From Bradyrhizobium manausense (GTDB taxonomy: Bacteria > Pseudomonadota > Alphaproteobacteria > Rhizobiales > Xanthobacteraceae), in the NCBI RefSeq assembly GCF_001440035.1, contig NZ_LJYG01000085.1, positions 35,654-99,653 on the forward strand: a stretch of 64,000 bases of DNA, in the 5' to 3' direction. Shown piece after piece: positions 26,642-34,888 of the stretch. The first letter of the stretch is position 1. Each line of letters begins with the position of its first letter. The notes below the pieces were generated by a model. That model saw only the letters and a program-made list of their open reading frames with translations. It was not told the DNA's origin and searched no databases. A program made the translations under genes and the position numbers.

Positions 26642-27735
26642 AAGTTCCGAATCAGCCGAATGACCTCGTCCTGCTGCTCGCGGGTGATTTCCGCAAACAT
26701 CGGCAGCGACAGGATCTTGTTCTGGTCGTCGAACGCCCTCGGAAATTGCTCGGAACGATGCGCCAGGCGCGCGTAGGCGGGCAGCAGCGGCAGCGCCGTC
26801 GGATAGTTGATCGCGGTCTGAACCCCGTTCGCAGCCAGATATGCCGCGAGCGCGTCGCGTTTCTTATGCTTGATCGTGTAGAGGTGATAGACGTGGGTGC
26901 GGCCGGGCGCGATCCGGGGCACCTCGATGTCATCGAGCTGGTTGAGACCGGCATCGTACACCGCGGCGGCATCCTGGCGCGCCTTGGTCCATGCCTTCAG
27001 ATGCTTGAGCTTGGCCGACAGGATCGCGGCCTGCATGCCGTCGAGACGGCTGTTGATGCCCTCGATCAGATGCTTGTGCTTCACGAGGCCACCGTGACGG
27101 GCCAGCATGGTCATGTGCTGGGCCAGCGCCGCATCCTCGGTGACGACAGCGCCGGCATCGCCGAACGCTCCCAGATTCTTGCCGGGATAGAACGAATAGG
27201 TCGCGGCCGCTCCGAAGGTCCCGACCGGCTGGCCCTTGTATTGAGCAAGGTGCGCCTGGGCGCAGTCCTCGATCACCCAGAGACCGTGCTTGCGCGCGAT
27301 TGCCATGATCGCGTCCATGTCCGCCGGCTGCCCGTAGAGATGCACCGGGATGATCCCGACCGTGCGCGGCGTGATCGCGGCCTCGACCGCGGCGGGATCG
27401 ATCGTGAAGGTCTCGCCGTCAGTGTCGCAGAACACGACCTGCGCCCCGGCATGGGTGATCATCGCCGAGGTCGATATCCAGGAATGCGCGGTCGTGATGA
27501 CCTCGTCGCCGGGCTTGACCTTGAGCGCCGCCATCGCAAGGTAGAGCGCATCGGTGCCATTGGCACAGGACACGCAGTGCTTGACGCTCGCCGCCGCCGC
27601 GAACTCGCGTTCGAAGGCATCGACGTACGGTCCACGGATGAACGCGCTGTCGCGGATGACCGCGGCGATCGCGCCGTCGATCTCGTCCTTGATCGACTGA
27701 TATTGGAGCCCAAGATCCGCGTAAGGCACCGGCAT
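26638..27735 (-). CDS. DegT/DnrJ/EryC1/StrS sugar aminotransferase
   Basis: A 365-residue PLP-dependent sugar aminotransferase. Asp-157 (VIEDCAQAH) contacts the pyridine ring and Lys-186 (SFYPGKNLGAFGDAG) forms the Schiff base. The SFYPGKNLGA pattern is that of 3-amino-sugar transaminases of the WbpE/WlbC/FdtB group rather than of perosamine synthase. It follows the acyltransferase and Gfo/Idh genes on the same strand (gap of 11 bases), so the three should make an acylated 3-amino sugar, for example UDP-2,3-diamino sugars. The candidate substrate is a UDP-3-keto-HexNAc. Confidence 0.9.
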   Translation of the reverse strand: MPVPYADLGLQYQSIKDEIDGAIAAVIRDSAFIRGPYVDAFEREFAAAASVKHCVSCANGTDALYLAMAALKVKPGDEVITTAHSWISTSAMITHAGAQVVFCDTDGETFTIDPAAVEAAITPRTVGIIPVHLYGQPADMDAIMAIARKHGLWVIEDCAQAHLAQYKGQPVGTFGAAATYSFYPGKNLGAFGDAGAVVTEDAALAQHMTMLARHGGLVKHKHLIEGINSRLDGMQAAILSAKLKHLKAWTKARQDAAAVYDAGLNQLDDIEVPRIAPGRTHVYHLYTIKHKKRDALAAYLAANGVQTAINYPTALPLLPAYARLAHRSEQFPRAFDDQNKILSLPMFAEITREQQDEVIRLIRNF

Positions 27736-27746
27736 GATGGGATTCC

Positions 27747-28217
27747 TTAATTCCTGCTCTTGAGGAGGCGGGCGGGATTTCCGGCATAGATGCCGGGCTT
27801 GGCGATATTCTTCGTGACCACTGAGCCTGCTCCGATCACGACGTCGTCGGCGATCGAGACCGGCATGATGGTCGCATTCGAGCCGATCGAAACCCGGTTC
27901 CCGATTCTAGTTGCGCGCCACAGTTCGCGGCGCCCGCGCGCCGGCCCGCCGGTCGAAAACGTATCATTGATGAACATCACGCCGTGGCCGATGAAGCAAT
28001 CTTCCCCGATCGAGACCAGTTCGCAGACGAAGGCATGCGACTGCACGCGCGTGCGCGCACCAACGACGACGCCGGACTGGATCTCGGTGAAGGGCCCGAC
28101 GAAGCAATCATCGGCGATCTCGCAGCCATAGAGGTTGCAGGGCTCGATCAGCTTGACGCGCTGACCGAACTTGACGTCGCGAATGCCGGCCTGGTGCACC
28201 TGCGGCTTGCCGCTCAC
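27747..28217 (-). CDS. hexapeptide-repeat N-acyltransferase (WbpD/WlbB-like)
   Basis: A 156-residue left-handed beta-helix acyltransferase. Hexapeptide repeats are seen in GCEIADDCFVGPFTEIQSG, ARTRVQSHAFVCELVSIG and RVSIGSNATIMPVSIADDV, with the C-terminal closure GAGSVVTKNIAKPGIYAGNP. The GTG start at 28217 overlaps the stop of the Gfo/Idh gene by 4 bases, as expected for coupling; it is chosen because the helix begins right after. The family transfers acetyl or formyl groups to amino sugars. The FINDTFSTG segment between coils carries the loop commonly found in UDP-amino-sugar acetyltransferases. Confidence 0.85.
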   Translation of the reverse strand: MSGKPQVHQAGIRDVKFGQRVKLIEPCNLYGCEIADDCFVGPFTEIQSGVVVGARTRVQSHAFVCELVSIGEDCFIGHGVMFINDTFSTGGPARGRRELWRATRIGNRVSIGSNATIMPVSIADDVVIGAGSVVTKNIAKPGIYAGNPARLLKSRN

Positions 28218-29275
28218 GTCGGCACTCCGAGCTTGCTCCGCCGCGGCTCGAAGCGGAGCGCGACTTCCTGCCCGGTCTCGATCGACTCGTAGAGCGCCGA
28301 GATCAGCTCGAGGCTCTTGCGGCCCTGCAGGCCGTCGACCAGCGCGGCGCTCTGGTGCAACAGGCAATCGACCACGTGCTGATAATAGGCCTGGTGCCCG
28401 AAGCCGTAAACATTGGGCGGGTTGACCGAGAACTTCTCGACGACGAGCTTGTCGCTCGGCAGCGGATCGACGAAATTCCAATGCCTGATCTGGTTCACCG
28501 CAAAGCCCGCGATCTCCACCGTGCCCTTCTCACCGAGGATCGAAAGCGAGCCCTCGAGATCCTTCGGCCGCACCGCCGTGGTCGCTTCGATGACACCGAG
28601 CGCCCCGTTGCGGAATTTCAGCGTCGCCACCGCAGTGTCTTCGGTCTCGACCTTCACCAGCGCGGTCGTGGCCCGCGCATGAACGCTCACCACGTCGCCG
28701 AAGAACCATTCCAGCATGTCGATGTGATGGCTGGCCTGGTTCGTGAGCACGCCGCCGTCATAGGCCCAGGTGCCGCGCCAGGCGTCCTGATCGTAATAGG
28801 CCTGGTCCCGGCACCAGCGAACCCTCACGGTGCCAAGGACGAGCCGGCCGAACCTGCCGGCCTCCAGCGCCTCGCGCGCCTTGACGACGGGAACGTTGAA
28901 ACGGTTCTGCTTGACAACGAACAGCTTGACGCCGGCCTCGTCGCAGGCACGGATCATGTCGTCGGCATCCTGCAGCCGCAGCGCCATCGGCTTCTCGACG
29001 ACCACGTGCTTTCCAGCACGGGCGCAGGCGATGGCGTGCTGCGGATGCATGCCGCTCGGCGTCAGGACGGCAACGGCGTCGATGTCCTTGCGCGCGAGGA
29101 ACTCGTCGAGATTATCGTAGGCATCGACACCGAATTTGGCGCCGAGCGCGTCAGCCCGAGGCTTCACGACATCGCAAACGGCGACCAGGCTCGCTCTGTC
29201 AATGTGATTGCCGCCCAGGAGCTCGGAATGGCGCTTCGCGATGCGCCCGCAGCCCAGCAAGCCGAACCTGATCAT
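28214..29275 (-). CDS. Gfo/Idh/MocA family sugar-nucleotide dehydrogenase (WlbA/GnnA-like)
   Basis: A 353-residue oxidoreductase with the N-terminal Rossmann motif GLLGCGRIAKRHSELLG, and EKPMALRLQDADDM with the family catalytic Lys in CVEKP-like position (VVVEKP). GGVLTNQASHHIDMLEWFFG is the C-terminal substrate-domain motif with the conserved HHID. In pathways such as WlbA-B-C or GnnA-B it oxidises C3 of a UDP-HexNAc or its uronate. The gene order here, dehydrogenase, acyltransferase, aminotransferase, repeats the wlbA-wlbB-wlbC order. An alternative is GnnA-type function toward the 2,3-diamino glucose known in Bradyrhizobium lipid A. Confidence 0.9.
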   Translation of the reverse strand: MIRFGLLGCGRIAKRHSELLGGNHIDRASLVAVCDVVKPRADALGAKFGVDAYDNLDEFLARKDIDAVAVLTPSGMHPQHAIACARAGKHVVVEKPMALRLQDADDMIRACDEAGVKLFVVKQNRFNVPVVKAREALEAGRFGRLVLGTVRVRWCRDQAYYDQDAWRGTWAYDGGVLTNQASHHIDMLEWFFGDVVSVHARATTALVKVETEDTAVATLKFRNGALGVIEATTAVRPKDLEGSLSILGEKGTVEIAGFAVNQIRHWNFVDPLPSDKLVVEKFSVNPPNVYGFGHQAYYQHVVDCLLHQSAALVDGLQGRKSLELISALYESIETGQEVALRFEPRRSKLGVPT

Positions 29276-29488
29276 TCGCCCTTCCTCTCGGCAGTGCCAT
29301 GCCGCACCATTCGATCAGCGCTTTCCCAGGCGCCGAGATCAAAGCGTATATTCGAAAAATTCGTTGCCGATCAAGACAATATTGGCCCCGGCGTCAGAGC
29401 GCGCCGATCCTGGCCAAGTTTTTGGTCCCGCACCCGGTTTTTCGTGATACTAGGGACAGAACGCAACACGCCAGCCCCCACTCACCCG

Positions 29489-30817
29489 ATGAATGCCAGT
29501 TCCGATGTCGCCGCGGTGGAAATGCCGGCGCACGATCAATACGGATTAGGTCTCCTCATCCTCTGTCACATCGTGACGAGCTGCATCTCCCTGATCTTCG
29601 TCGTCGAGTACTTCCGCGGCCTGTTGCCTTTAGCAGCAAACAGCCGCGACCTCATCTTCGCCGCGGTGGCAGGCGTGATCCCTTGTGTCTTGTGCTCGAT
29701 CGTTTTCACGATCAGGCGCTTCAGCTTTGGTTACATTCTCGGCTTCTACTTCTACACGCTCATTCTCGGCTATCTTTGGCTCGTGCCGTTCTCGACCTTT
29801 CCCTACAACCATCGCGCCGCCGCGATTTCGGCAGCGAGCTCCGGGATCGCCTTCCTGATCCCCGCGCTGTTCGTGAACGCCCCGCTTCCACGACGCGCTG
29901 TCCTGACGGCGAGGCGGCTGGACGCGCTTCTCGCCGCCATCCTCGTACTCTCGATGGGAGTTCTCGCGATCGGAGCAACTTTTCGCTTTCAGTTCGTCAG
30001 CCTTGCCGACATGTACAAATTCCGCGACGAGATCGAGCTTCCCAGATGGCTGCAATACGGGATCGGCCTGATTTCCGGAGCCCTGCTGCCGTTCGCCTAT
30101 ACCTGTTTCGTCCAGCTCAGGCGATACTTGCTCGCGGCGCTGTGCTTACTATTGCTCGTCCTGTTCTATCCGATCTCCTTGACGAAGGTCGCCCTGCTTG
30201 CGCCAGGCTGGCTGCTCTTCCTCACATTGTTGTCCTTCTATCTTGAAGCCCGGATCGCGGTTGTTCTCACCCTGCTGCTGCCGATTCTCGCAGGCGTTCT
30301 GATCGTCTTGCTGTATCGATGCGGGCTCGTTTCGGAAAAGTCCTTCATCTACTTTGGGACCGTCAATTTTCGAATGATCGCAATGCCCTCGAGCGCACTT
30401 GATTTCTACAACGATTTCTTCGCCACCCATCCACTGACCCATTTCTGCCATATCACGACGCTCAAGTTGGTCATGTCATGCCCTTACAAGGACCAGCTTT
30501 CGGTCTACATGGCCGACAACTATCACGTCGGCTATTTCAATGCTTCGTTGTTCGCCACGGAGGGCATCGCATCGGTGGGGCTCGCATTTGCGCCGCTTTC
30601 GGCCCTGGCTTGCGGCTTGATCATCGGCCTCGGCAACCGCGCCTCGGCCGGTCTTCCGCCTCGCTTCGTCCTCCTCTCGAGCGGGCTGCTGGTTCAAATG
30701 TTCATGAATGTACCACTCACGGTCGCCCTCATCACCAATGGTGCCGCGGTCCTGTTCCTGCTTTGGTACATCGCCCCCCGCGACCTGCTCGGGGATGCGA
30801 AGCGGGCATCGCCCTGA
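29489..30817 (+). CDS. Wzy-like polysaccharide polymerase candidate (copy 1)
   Basis: A 442-residue polytopic membrane protein with about eleven hydrophobic segments and a long loop before the last helices (FIYFGTVNFRMIAMPSSALD to YHVGYFNASLFATEGIASVG). The FNASLFATEG-type motif recalls O-antigen/oligosaccharide repeat polymerases. It is 50-60 percent alike by eye to the product at 32014 and to a fragment at 46277, and a Wzz-like gene lies 200 bases downstream. The frame is open far upstream, antisense to the Gfo/Idh gene; ATG 29489 (MNASSDVAAVEMPAHDQYG) is chosen as the first ATG consistent with the paralogue. Polymerase function is inferred. Confidence 0.62.
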   Translation: MNASSDVAAVEMPAHDQYGLGLLILCHIVTSCISLIFVVEYFRGLLPLAANSRDLIFAAVAGVIPCVLCSIVFTIRRFSFGYILGFYFYTLILGYLWLVPFSTFPYNHRAAAISAASSGIAFLIPALFVNAPLPRRAVLTARRLDALLAAILVLSMGVLAIGATFRFQFVSLADMYKFRDEIELPRWLQYGIGLISGALLPFAYTCFVQLRRYLLAALCLLLLVLFYPISLTKVALLAPGWLLFLTLLSFYLEARIAVVLTLLLPILAGVLIVLLYRCGLVSEKSFIYFGTVNFRMIAMPSSALDFYNDFFATHPLTHFCHITTLKLVMSCPYKDQLSVYMADNYHVGYFNASLFATEGIASVGLAFAPLSALACGLIIGLGNRASAGLPPRFVLLSSGLLVQMFMNVPLTVALITNGAAVLFLLWYIAPRDLLGDAKRASP

Positions 30818-31020
30818 GAGCGCGCAATTCCGGACGGCCGACCATTCGCACCGACTGCTCTCGTCCCTGACGGCGTACGCGATCCTTGACACCAATCCAC
30901 CTGCACACCTGCTAAATCAAATCCCGTGCGAATAAAGTACGTAAATGGACTTGCCTCGTCATTTCGCCTAACACTGATCGAACCCGTCCAGAGCGCTAAG
31001 ATTTAGTTCGAGCCGATAGC

Positions 31021-31962
31021 ATGATCGAGAAAGCCACAATCGCCGCTCTGGGAACGCTCGCGTCCTTTCGCGCCACGTTCCTCGCCGTCGCAGGGACCAG
31101 CTTCGTTCTGTCGGCCGCGGCCATTTTCCTGTTGGTCCAGCCCCGCTCGCTCATTCGGTCGGCGGTCGAGGTCGGTACTGTCTTGTGGAACACCAAGGAG
31201 GAGCCCGTCGAATCGCCCGACCTGCTCGCAAAGCGCATCCAGGCGGTCCATGTGCCGGCTGCGCTGACGGCCTTGGGCAAGAGCGGCGTGCCACAATCAA
31301 CGCTGGCCGCGCTTCAGAGCTCGTCGGCCGACGCCGTCGGTCAGACGCTGAGCATCCAGAGCACGGTCGATCCCGCCATTGCCGAAGAAGCGAAAGCGTT
31401 CCAGCAGAAGATCATCGACCGGATCATCGAGGAGGAAAACAAGCGCATTGACCTCCTTCGCGAGGCCGCCGCGGCGCGGACGGTGCTACTGAAGCAGACC
31501 AGCGACGGGGTGGATCAACAGATCGCCGACCATGAAAAAAGGCTGAGCCGCCTGGGCGAGTTGCTTCTCAGTGCGGAGGGCTCACTTCACGATACAGAGG
31601 TGAAGCGGGCAGCGACGCAGCCCGACGGGGACAACAAAACGAGCGCGAACGTTGACGGCGTGCGGGCGGAGATTACCGGACGTCTGGAGCTACTGACCGC
31701 CCTCAACCAGGATAGCACCCAATCGTCGCGCGATCTCACGGTGTTGCGCGCCAGGCACGATACGCTCGCGTTGGCTCTCCTCGGAGCGCAGAGCGCCGCG
31801 AAGGCAATCCAGAATGCGCGCGTCACGCTCGCGCCCGAGGTCATGCCGCAACCGGTCGGCCCAAAGCGGCTTTCCCTCCTGTTCATCGCCGCGATCGCCT
31901 CGATCCTCGTTGCGTTCGGAGCCATCGCATTTCTCCACAGTTTCGTGGTTGCGAGGATCTGA
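31021..31962 (+). CDS. Wzz-like chain-length determinant (polysaccharide co-polymerase)
   Basis: A 313-residue protein with the polysaccharide co-polymerase layout. A membrane helix lies near residues 20-42, a long periplasmic helical part follows (coiled-coil-like stretch IAEEAKAFQQKIIDRIIEEE to SRLGELLLSAEG), and a C-terminal helix LSLLFIAAIASILVAF sits at about 288-303. Just before that helix is MPQPVGPKR, the proline-rich motif typical of Wzz. It would set chain length for the Wzy-like polymerase. It lies between the two Wzy-like genes; sequence identity with classical Wzz is low by eye. No kinase domain is attached. Confidence 0.72.
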   Translation: MIEKATIAALGTLASFRATFLAVAGTSFVLSAAAIFLLVQPRSLIRSAVEVGTVLWNTKEEPVESPDLLAKRIQAVHVPAALTALGKSGVPQSTLAALQSSSADAVGQTLSIQSTVDPAIAEEAKAFQQKIIDRIIEEENKRIDLLREAAAARTVLLKQTSDGVDQQIADHEKRLSRLGELLLSAEGSLHDTEVKRAATQPDGDNKTSANVDGVRAEITGRLELLTALNQDSTQSSRDLTVLRARHDTLALALLGAQSAAKAIQNARVTLAPEVMPQPVGPKRLSLLFIAAIASILVAFGAIAFLHSFVVARI

Positions 31963-32013
31963 CGTGTCGGCCCGCCACGCCCCCGCGGACAACTCGCGCA
32001 CACGAGCAGCGAC

Positions 32014-33351
32014 GTGAACGACGTTTTTCACCGGAGCGCCACCGAGATCGACAGAGGCCGCAACGAGGGGCTCGGTCCTGTTTTCCTCATCTACCTGCAC
32101 GTAGCCGCCTGCTTCGTCTCGATGGCCTATGTCGCACAACATTACGCACCGCTGATGCGCCTGGCCGAGGCAAACAACGATAGGCTCCAGCTGGCCGCAC
32201 TCAACGTCGCGCCCTTCGCGCTGCTCTCGATCCTCTTCGCCCTGTGCCGTTTCGGCTTCGGCTACCTCGTCGGCTTCTACTTCTTTACCATGCTGATGGG
32301 GTACCTTTGGCTGCTCCCGCTGTCGACGTTCCCTTACGACCATGTCGTGGCCTATGCCTCGGCCTTCGCCTCGGGATTGGCATTTCTCGTTCCGGCCATG
32401 CTGCTGTCGATCCCGGCCAGACAGAAATTGGCTCTTTCGGAGACCGGCTTTCGAAGGTTGCTCACCTGCATCTTGGGGTTCGCCGTGGCAGTCCTCGGCC
32501 TTGGCGCGCTATACAACTTGAAGTTGGTCGCGATATCCGAAATCTACAATTTCCGCAATCAACTCGAATTTCCGGCCTGGCTTTCCTATGGGCTCGGGGT
32601 CACCTCGAACATCCTGTTGCCGTTCGCCTTTGCCTTCTTCGTCATCGAGCGTGCCAGGTGGCGGGCCGGCTTTTGCGTGCTGCTCCTGCTGATGTTTTAT
32701 CCCGTTACCCTGAGCAAGCTTTCCCTGTTTGCGCCGGCATGGCTGGTCATCCTGGCAGCCCTATCCCGGGTCTTCGCGGCGAGAACCGTCGTGACGTTGT
32801 CCCTCTTGGTGCCGATCTTGTTCGGCGTGTTGTTGGCCAGATTGTTCGACCTCGACGCAATCTCCTATGACCGCTTCATTGCGTATTTTAGCCTCGTCAA
32901 CTTCAGAATGATTGCGCTGACCTCGAGCGCGCTCGACTTCTACAACGACTTTTTTGCCCATCATGAGCTGACCTATTTCTGTCAGGTGAATGTCCTGAAA
33001 TCCTTGGTCGAATGTCCTTATCGCGAGCCATTGGCAGTTGTAATGCAGAACACCTATGGCATCGGGTATTTCAACGCCTCATTGTTCGCGACCGAAGGCA
33101 TTGGCTCGGTCGGTGCCGTTCTCGCGCCGCTCGCCGCCTTCATCTGCGGCCTGGTCGTGGCGATCGGCAATACCGCTTCGTCCGGCCTGTCATCGCGATT
33201 TGTCCTCCTGTCGGCCGGCGTGCTGCCGCAGGTGTTCCTGAACGTCTCGCTGACGATTGCTCTCGTGACGAACGGCGCCGCCCTGCTGTTCCTGCTCTGG
33301 TACATTGCGCCGCGCGATCTGCTCGGAGATGTCAAATCCGACGCTTCGTAG
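32014..33351 (+). CDS. Wzy-like polysaccharide polymerase candidate (copy 2)
   Basis: A 445-residue membrane protein, paralogue of the 29489 product along its full length (for example VNFRMIALTSSALDFYNDFF, GYFNASLFATEGIGSVGAVL and a shared end LLFLLWYIAPRDLLGD). The start is a GTG at 32014. About ten hydrophobic segments are present. A relic of a CgeB-type glycosyltransferase lies 180 bases downstream, in the same relative order as the fragment-plus-intact pair at 46277-47870. Having two full candidates in one locus suggests either two linkages, or retention after duplication. Function as polymerase is inferred. Confidence 0.6.
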   Translation: MNDVFHRSATEIDRGRNEGLGPVFLIYLHVAACFVSMAYVAQHYAPLMRLAEANNDRLQLAALNVAPFALLSILFALCRFGFGYLVGFYFFTMLMGYLWLLPLSTFPYDHVVAYASAFASGLAFLVPAMLLSIPARQKLALSETGFRRLLTCILGFAVAVLGLGALYNLKLVAISEIYNFRNQLEFPAWLSYGLGVTSNILLPFAFAFFVIERARWRAGFCVLLLLMFYPVTLSKLSLFAPAWLVILAALSRVFAARTVVTLSLLVPILFGVLLARLFDLDAISYDRFIAYFSLVNFRMIALTSSALDFYNDFFAHHELTYFCQVNVLKSLVECPYREPLAVVMQNTYGIGYFNASLFATEGIGSVGAVLAPLAAFICGLVVAIGNTASSGLSSRFVLLSAGVLPQVFLNVSLTIALVTNGAALLFLLWYIAPRDLLGDVKSDAS

Positions 33352-33533
33352 CAGCGGACGCGACAGGACGACCGATGCAGAGATCGAACCAATCCGCCAA
33401 ATGCCGGTTCAGCTGCGTGCTGCTCGCGTGCGTGCCCGCAGCCCACGCAACAATCTGGGGCTGGGTGTCCTGTGGTATATCACGCCCGCTGCGCGGCTCA
33501 TGCCGCTAGGCAGGCGTGATTGGAGAGGACAGT

Positions 33534-34004
33534 ATGCGCGTTCTAATACTAAATTCGGACTACCCTCGCTTCTTGAGGTGGCTCTATAGCCGGAACGTGG
33601 GCTTGGAAGCGCGCAGCTACGCAGACCAATCGCCATCAGAAATGCTAGTCTGTTTGGCGTTGCTGACTTTTACTCGCGTGCTTTCGCAGCGCTGGGCCAC
33701 GACGCTAGAGACGTTCACGTCAACATATCTGGCTGCAGTCAGCTTGGGCGCGTGAGCATGGCATGGCTCCTGCCGCCGCGAGCGAGATCGTTGGCAACAA
33801 GAAAGAACGTCTTCCTGGCTGGCTTCAGCGGGCGATCGCACCCCTGAAGCCGGCATTGCGACCGATCGCACGCGGGCTGGGTCTCAGTCGCCGGTTAAGC
33901 GTTGAGCTGGAAACAGTTTTGCTCGTGCAGATAGAGGATTTCAAGCCAGACGTCATCTTAAACCAGGACGTGTTCTACGTAAGCACAAAGCTGATGCGCC
34001 GGAT
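33534..34004 (+). pseudogene. CgeB-type glycosyltransferase, degraded 5' part
   Basis: The sequence begins ATG at 33534 with MRVLILNSDYPRFLRWLYSR, close to MRVLILNADYSRFLTWLYGR of the intact gene at 46695. Around 33640-33760 the frame is broken several times (homology to SLFGVNDFYSRNFRALG is recognisable in other frames). It resumes at about 33790 as KKERLPGWLQRAIAPLKPAL and [20 protein letters not shown]. At about 34004 homology ends abruptly and an fcl fragment begins. Only the N-terminal third of the transferase remains. It follows a Wzy-like gene, mirroring the intact pair at 46.3-47.9 kb. Confidence 0.85.
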
Positions 34005-34206
34005 CCTAAACTTGCGCCGCAGCCGCTGCGCGAGGAGAGCGTGTTGACCGGCCCGCTGGAGCCGACCAACGAGCCCTATGCGATCGCCAAGATCGCAGGT
34101 TATCAAGATGGCGGAAGCCTATCGCAACCAGTATGGCAGCGACTTCATCAGGGTGATGCCGACCAATCTCTACGGGCTCAGCGACAATTATTATCCTGAA
34201 TTAAGC
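34005..34206 (+). pseudogene. GDP-L-fucose synthase (fcl) internal fragment
   Basis: About 67 codons correspond to the middle of GDP-L-fucose synthase: [31 protein letters not shown], then after one extra base [20 protein letters not shown] and [16 protein letters not shown]. The matching region of the copy at 22810-23612 differs at many codons, so this is not a recent copy of it. Both ends are abrupt: a transferase relic on the left, unrelated AT-richer DNA on the right. No product is expected. Confidence 0.88.
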
Positions 34207-34503
34207 CACAAGCCCCCTCAGTTCAGTGGGGTTAGTCATGTCGCAGATCTGCTCGGCAGTTGCTGACACGCGAATGCTAGTATAGATGGTCAAGTCATGA
34301 AGTCGAAAGGGACGAGCGCCACTCGATACGACAAGCACATGTCAGCGCGATATCTGGTTCTGATCGGTCACGTTCGCGAGCGGGACGGTATTTTAGTACC
34401 GCAAATCATGAGTTACTGTACGGTTGGGAGCTGACGCTCCGTGCAATCCATTCCGGCTGACGTGCGCCCGGGGCGTTAGTGGAAACGTTGGGGACAACTA
34501 CTT
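34207..34503. other. non-coding junction sequence, possible mobile-element remnant
   Basis: This stretch is less GC-rich than its surroundings and has no convincing gene. Near its left end is a small hairpin, CCCCTCAGTTCAGTGGGG at 34215-34232, reminiscent of the ends of IS200/IS605-type elements. A 45-codon frame from 34298 (MKSKGTSATRYDKHMSARYL) matches nothing recognised. Its position next to two gene fragments suggests a past insertion or recombination site. Confidence 0.3.
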
Positions 34504-34734
34504 ATGCAATTTAATCATCCGCACGCTGTGGCGGCTTGGGAAACCAAAGAGCTGACTCCTGTTGGCACAAAGAGGGTCTTGGTTGTGGAGACCTATTTGG
34601 TCCTTAGTGCGAATGCTGAGGGCCACGACGCCCATGCTGTGAACGATCTTCTCTCGGCCGCCGAAGAGTATTTAGCATCAATTGGGATGCGGCCGGATTG
34701 CCTTCGGCTTTTCGAAGCTAAGGAGATCGGTTGA
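34504..34734 (+). CDS. small hypothetical protein
   Basis: A 76-residue frame beginning MQFNHPHAVAAWETKELTPV and ending PDCLRLFEAKEIG. The amino-acid composition looks protein-like: TKRVLVVETYLVLSANAEG could be a beta strand followed by HDAHAVNDLLSAAEEYLASI as an amphipathic helix. GGGGAC lies about 9 bases before the ATG, a modest ribosome site. No family is recognised. It lies in a zone of decayed genes, so it may be a surviving accessory gene or a chance frame. Confidence 0.35.
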   Translation: MQFNHPHAVAAWETKELTPVGTKRVLVVETYLVLSANAEGHDAHAVNDLLSAAEEYLASIGMRPDCLRLFEAKEIG

Positions 34735-34888
34735 TGGACCACGCTCGAACTGTGTGCCACGGCCAACTTTGCTTTGCCAGCGCTGAAATTGCTGGTCACA
34801 ATCACTCAAAATCCCTGATCAACAACACAGTATTCGCCGCATAGCCAGGCGGCATGCACGGCATGCCGCGCCTCCCGTCGGGGGTTCT

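Noticed and set aside
28355..29488. Upstream extension of the first Wzy-like frame by 378 codons
   Set aside because: The extension is antisense to the Gfo/Idh gene and has no resemblance to a membrane protein; the paralogue starts near 29489.
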